From Spirochaetales bacterium (GTDB taxonomy: Bacteria > Spirochaetota > Spirochaetia > JABMQR01): 5,125 bases of DNA. The notes beneath the pieces are model-generated. The model saw only the letters and a list, made by a program, of their open reading frames with translations, was not told the DNA's origin and searched no databases. Positions within the stretch are counted from its first letter, which is position 1. Every line of letters starts with the position of its first letter. Of this stretch, positions 4,716-5,125 are shown piece after piece. The DNA lies in assembly GCA_023139255.1 (NCBI GenBank), contig JAGLNY010000220.1, positions 1 through 5,125 of the forward strand, read 5' to 3'. Position numbers and translations under genes: made by a program.

Positions 4716-5125
4716 TTATTATGACCCCTAAAACGTAAACAGTGTCTGGATGGCGTAAAGTAATAATCAGATTGGAAAAAGAGAGTAAAAAAAATTTGGT
4801 AAAAGATGATATTCTTTATGGAAGTAAATATGAAATTCCACTCTATCTGTTTGGGTTCCTGTATTGATAGCGCTGTGCTGTTTAACAACAATTAAAACTA
4901 CCGTCTAACTGCAAATGAAATATGATGTCCACAACACAACTGAAATGTTCGTCCTCAAACAAAAAAGCCATATTGTGCTATGCAATTATATGTTGCAATT
5001 TGCTATTATTTTGTAATAAGGGCTCGGTCACCACTTGGTAGAATTTGCGCTCAAATTTGCCTATCTGAAAGTCTATAGAGAGCCTGTTACACGTAACCGT
5101 CAGAGTGGCGGTTTTAAAAAAAATT
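4716..5125. other. 410-nt stretch without a supportable gene
   Basis: I find no frame with a ribosome site and family resemblance. The longest short frame is about 24 codons near 4818-4890. Small inverted repeats are present: TGCAA/TTGCA (4981-4997), TTATT/AATAA (5006-5019), AATTTG/CAAATT (5042-5057), GTTAC/GTAAC (5086-5097), and AACCGTC/GGCGGTT (5095-5113) followed by TT and an A-run. The last could be a weak terminator for a gene on either strand. None is strong alone. Confidence 0.5.

Noticed and set aside
4818..4890. Short plus-strand frame (MEVNMKFHSICLGS and on)
   Set aside because: About 24 codons, no good ribosome site, no recognisable motif.

Overview
The window has the look of an accessory stretch in the genome of an anaerobic bacterium. 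Its left edge is a metabolic operon on the minus strand: the start of etfA and all of etfB. This EtfB belongs to the longer type with VKQVPDT and AIDGDTAQVGP motifs, which is found next to acyl-CoA dehydrogenases in anaerobes and is often electron-bifurcating. From the style of this EtfB, the AT-rich intergenic DNA and strong AGGAGG ribosome sites, I lean to a spirochaete or a desulfobacterial relative. That is recognition from memory, not a search, and is only moderately likely.

Layout: (1) 1-1295, etfB-etfA on minus, 12 nt apart, with a candidate promoter just upstream. (2) 1525-2074, a complete yefM-yoeB toxin-antitoxin operon on minus, with overlapping genes and a pair of TGTACG operator cores 12 bp apart. 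(3) 2177-2595, on plus: a promoter-like repeat (copy A), a 60-aa two-helix membrane protein gene and a strong hairpin. (4) About 2613-2782, on plus: a collapsed remnant of a second toxin-antitoxin pair, with an antitoxin tail run into a truncated PIN (VapC-like) toxin. (5) 2799-3911, on minus: a 370-aa AAA/STAND-type ATPase of the archaeal ATPase family, with a dense cluster of palindromes directly upstream. (6) 4004-4715, on plus: a second, shrunken copy of the repeat plus the 60-aa gene (copy B, decayed), followed at once by an intact GNAT acetyltransferase. (7) 4716-5125, no gene that I can support.

The main observation beyond ordinary annotation is the A/B duplication. Three blocks in the same order are shared: a 33-bp promoter-like block with 30 matches, about 23 bp from the start of the small gene, and about 38 bp from its middle that includes an exact 25-mer. 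Copy B has lost about 190 bp, gained a small hairpin-bearing insert and suffered a frameshift, so it reads as a dead paralogue whose promoter may now serve the GNAT gene. The two copies flank the ATPase and the dead VapBC-like pair as direct repeats. This fits an unstable region that gains and loses short modules. I see no transposase, integrase, tRNA, rRNA or CRISPR array in the window.
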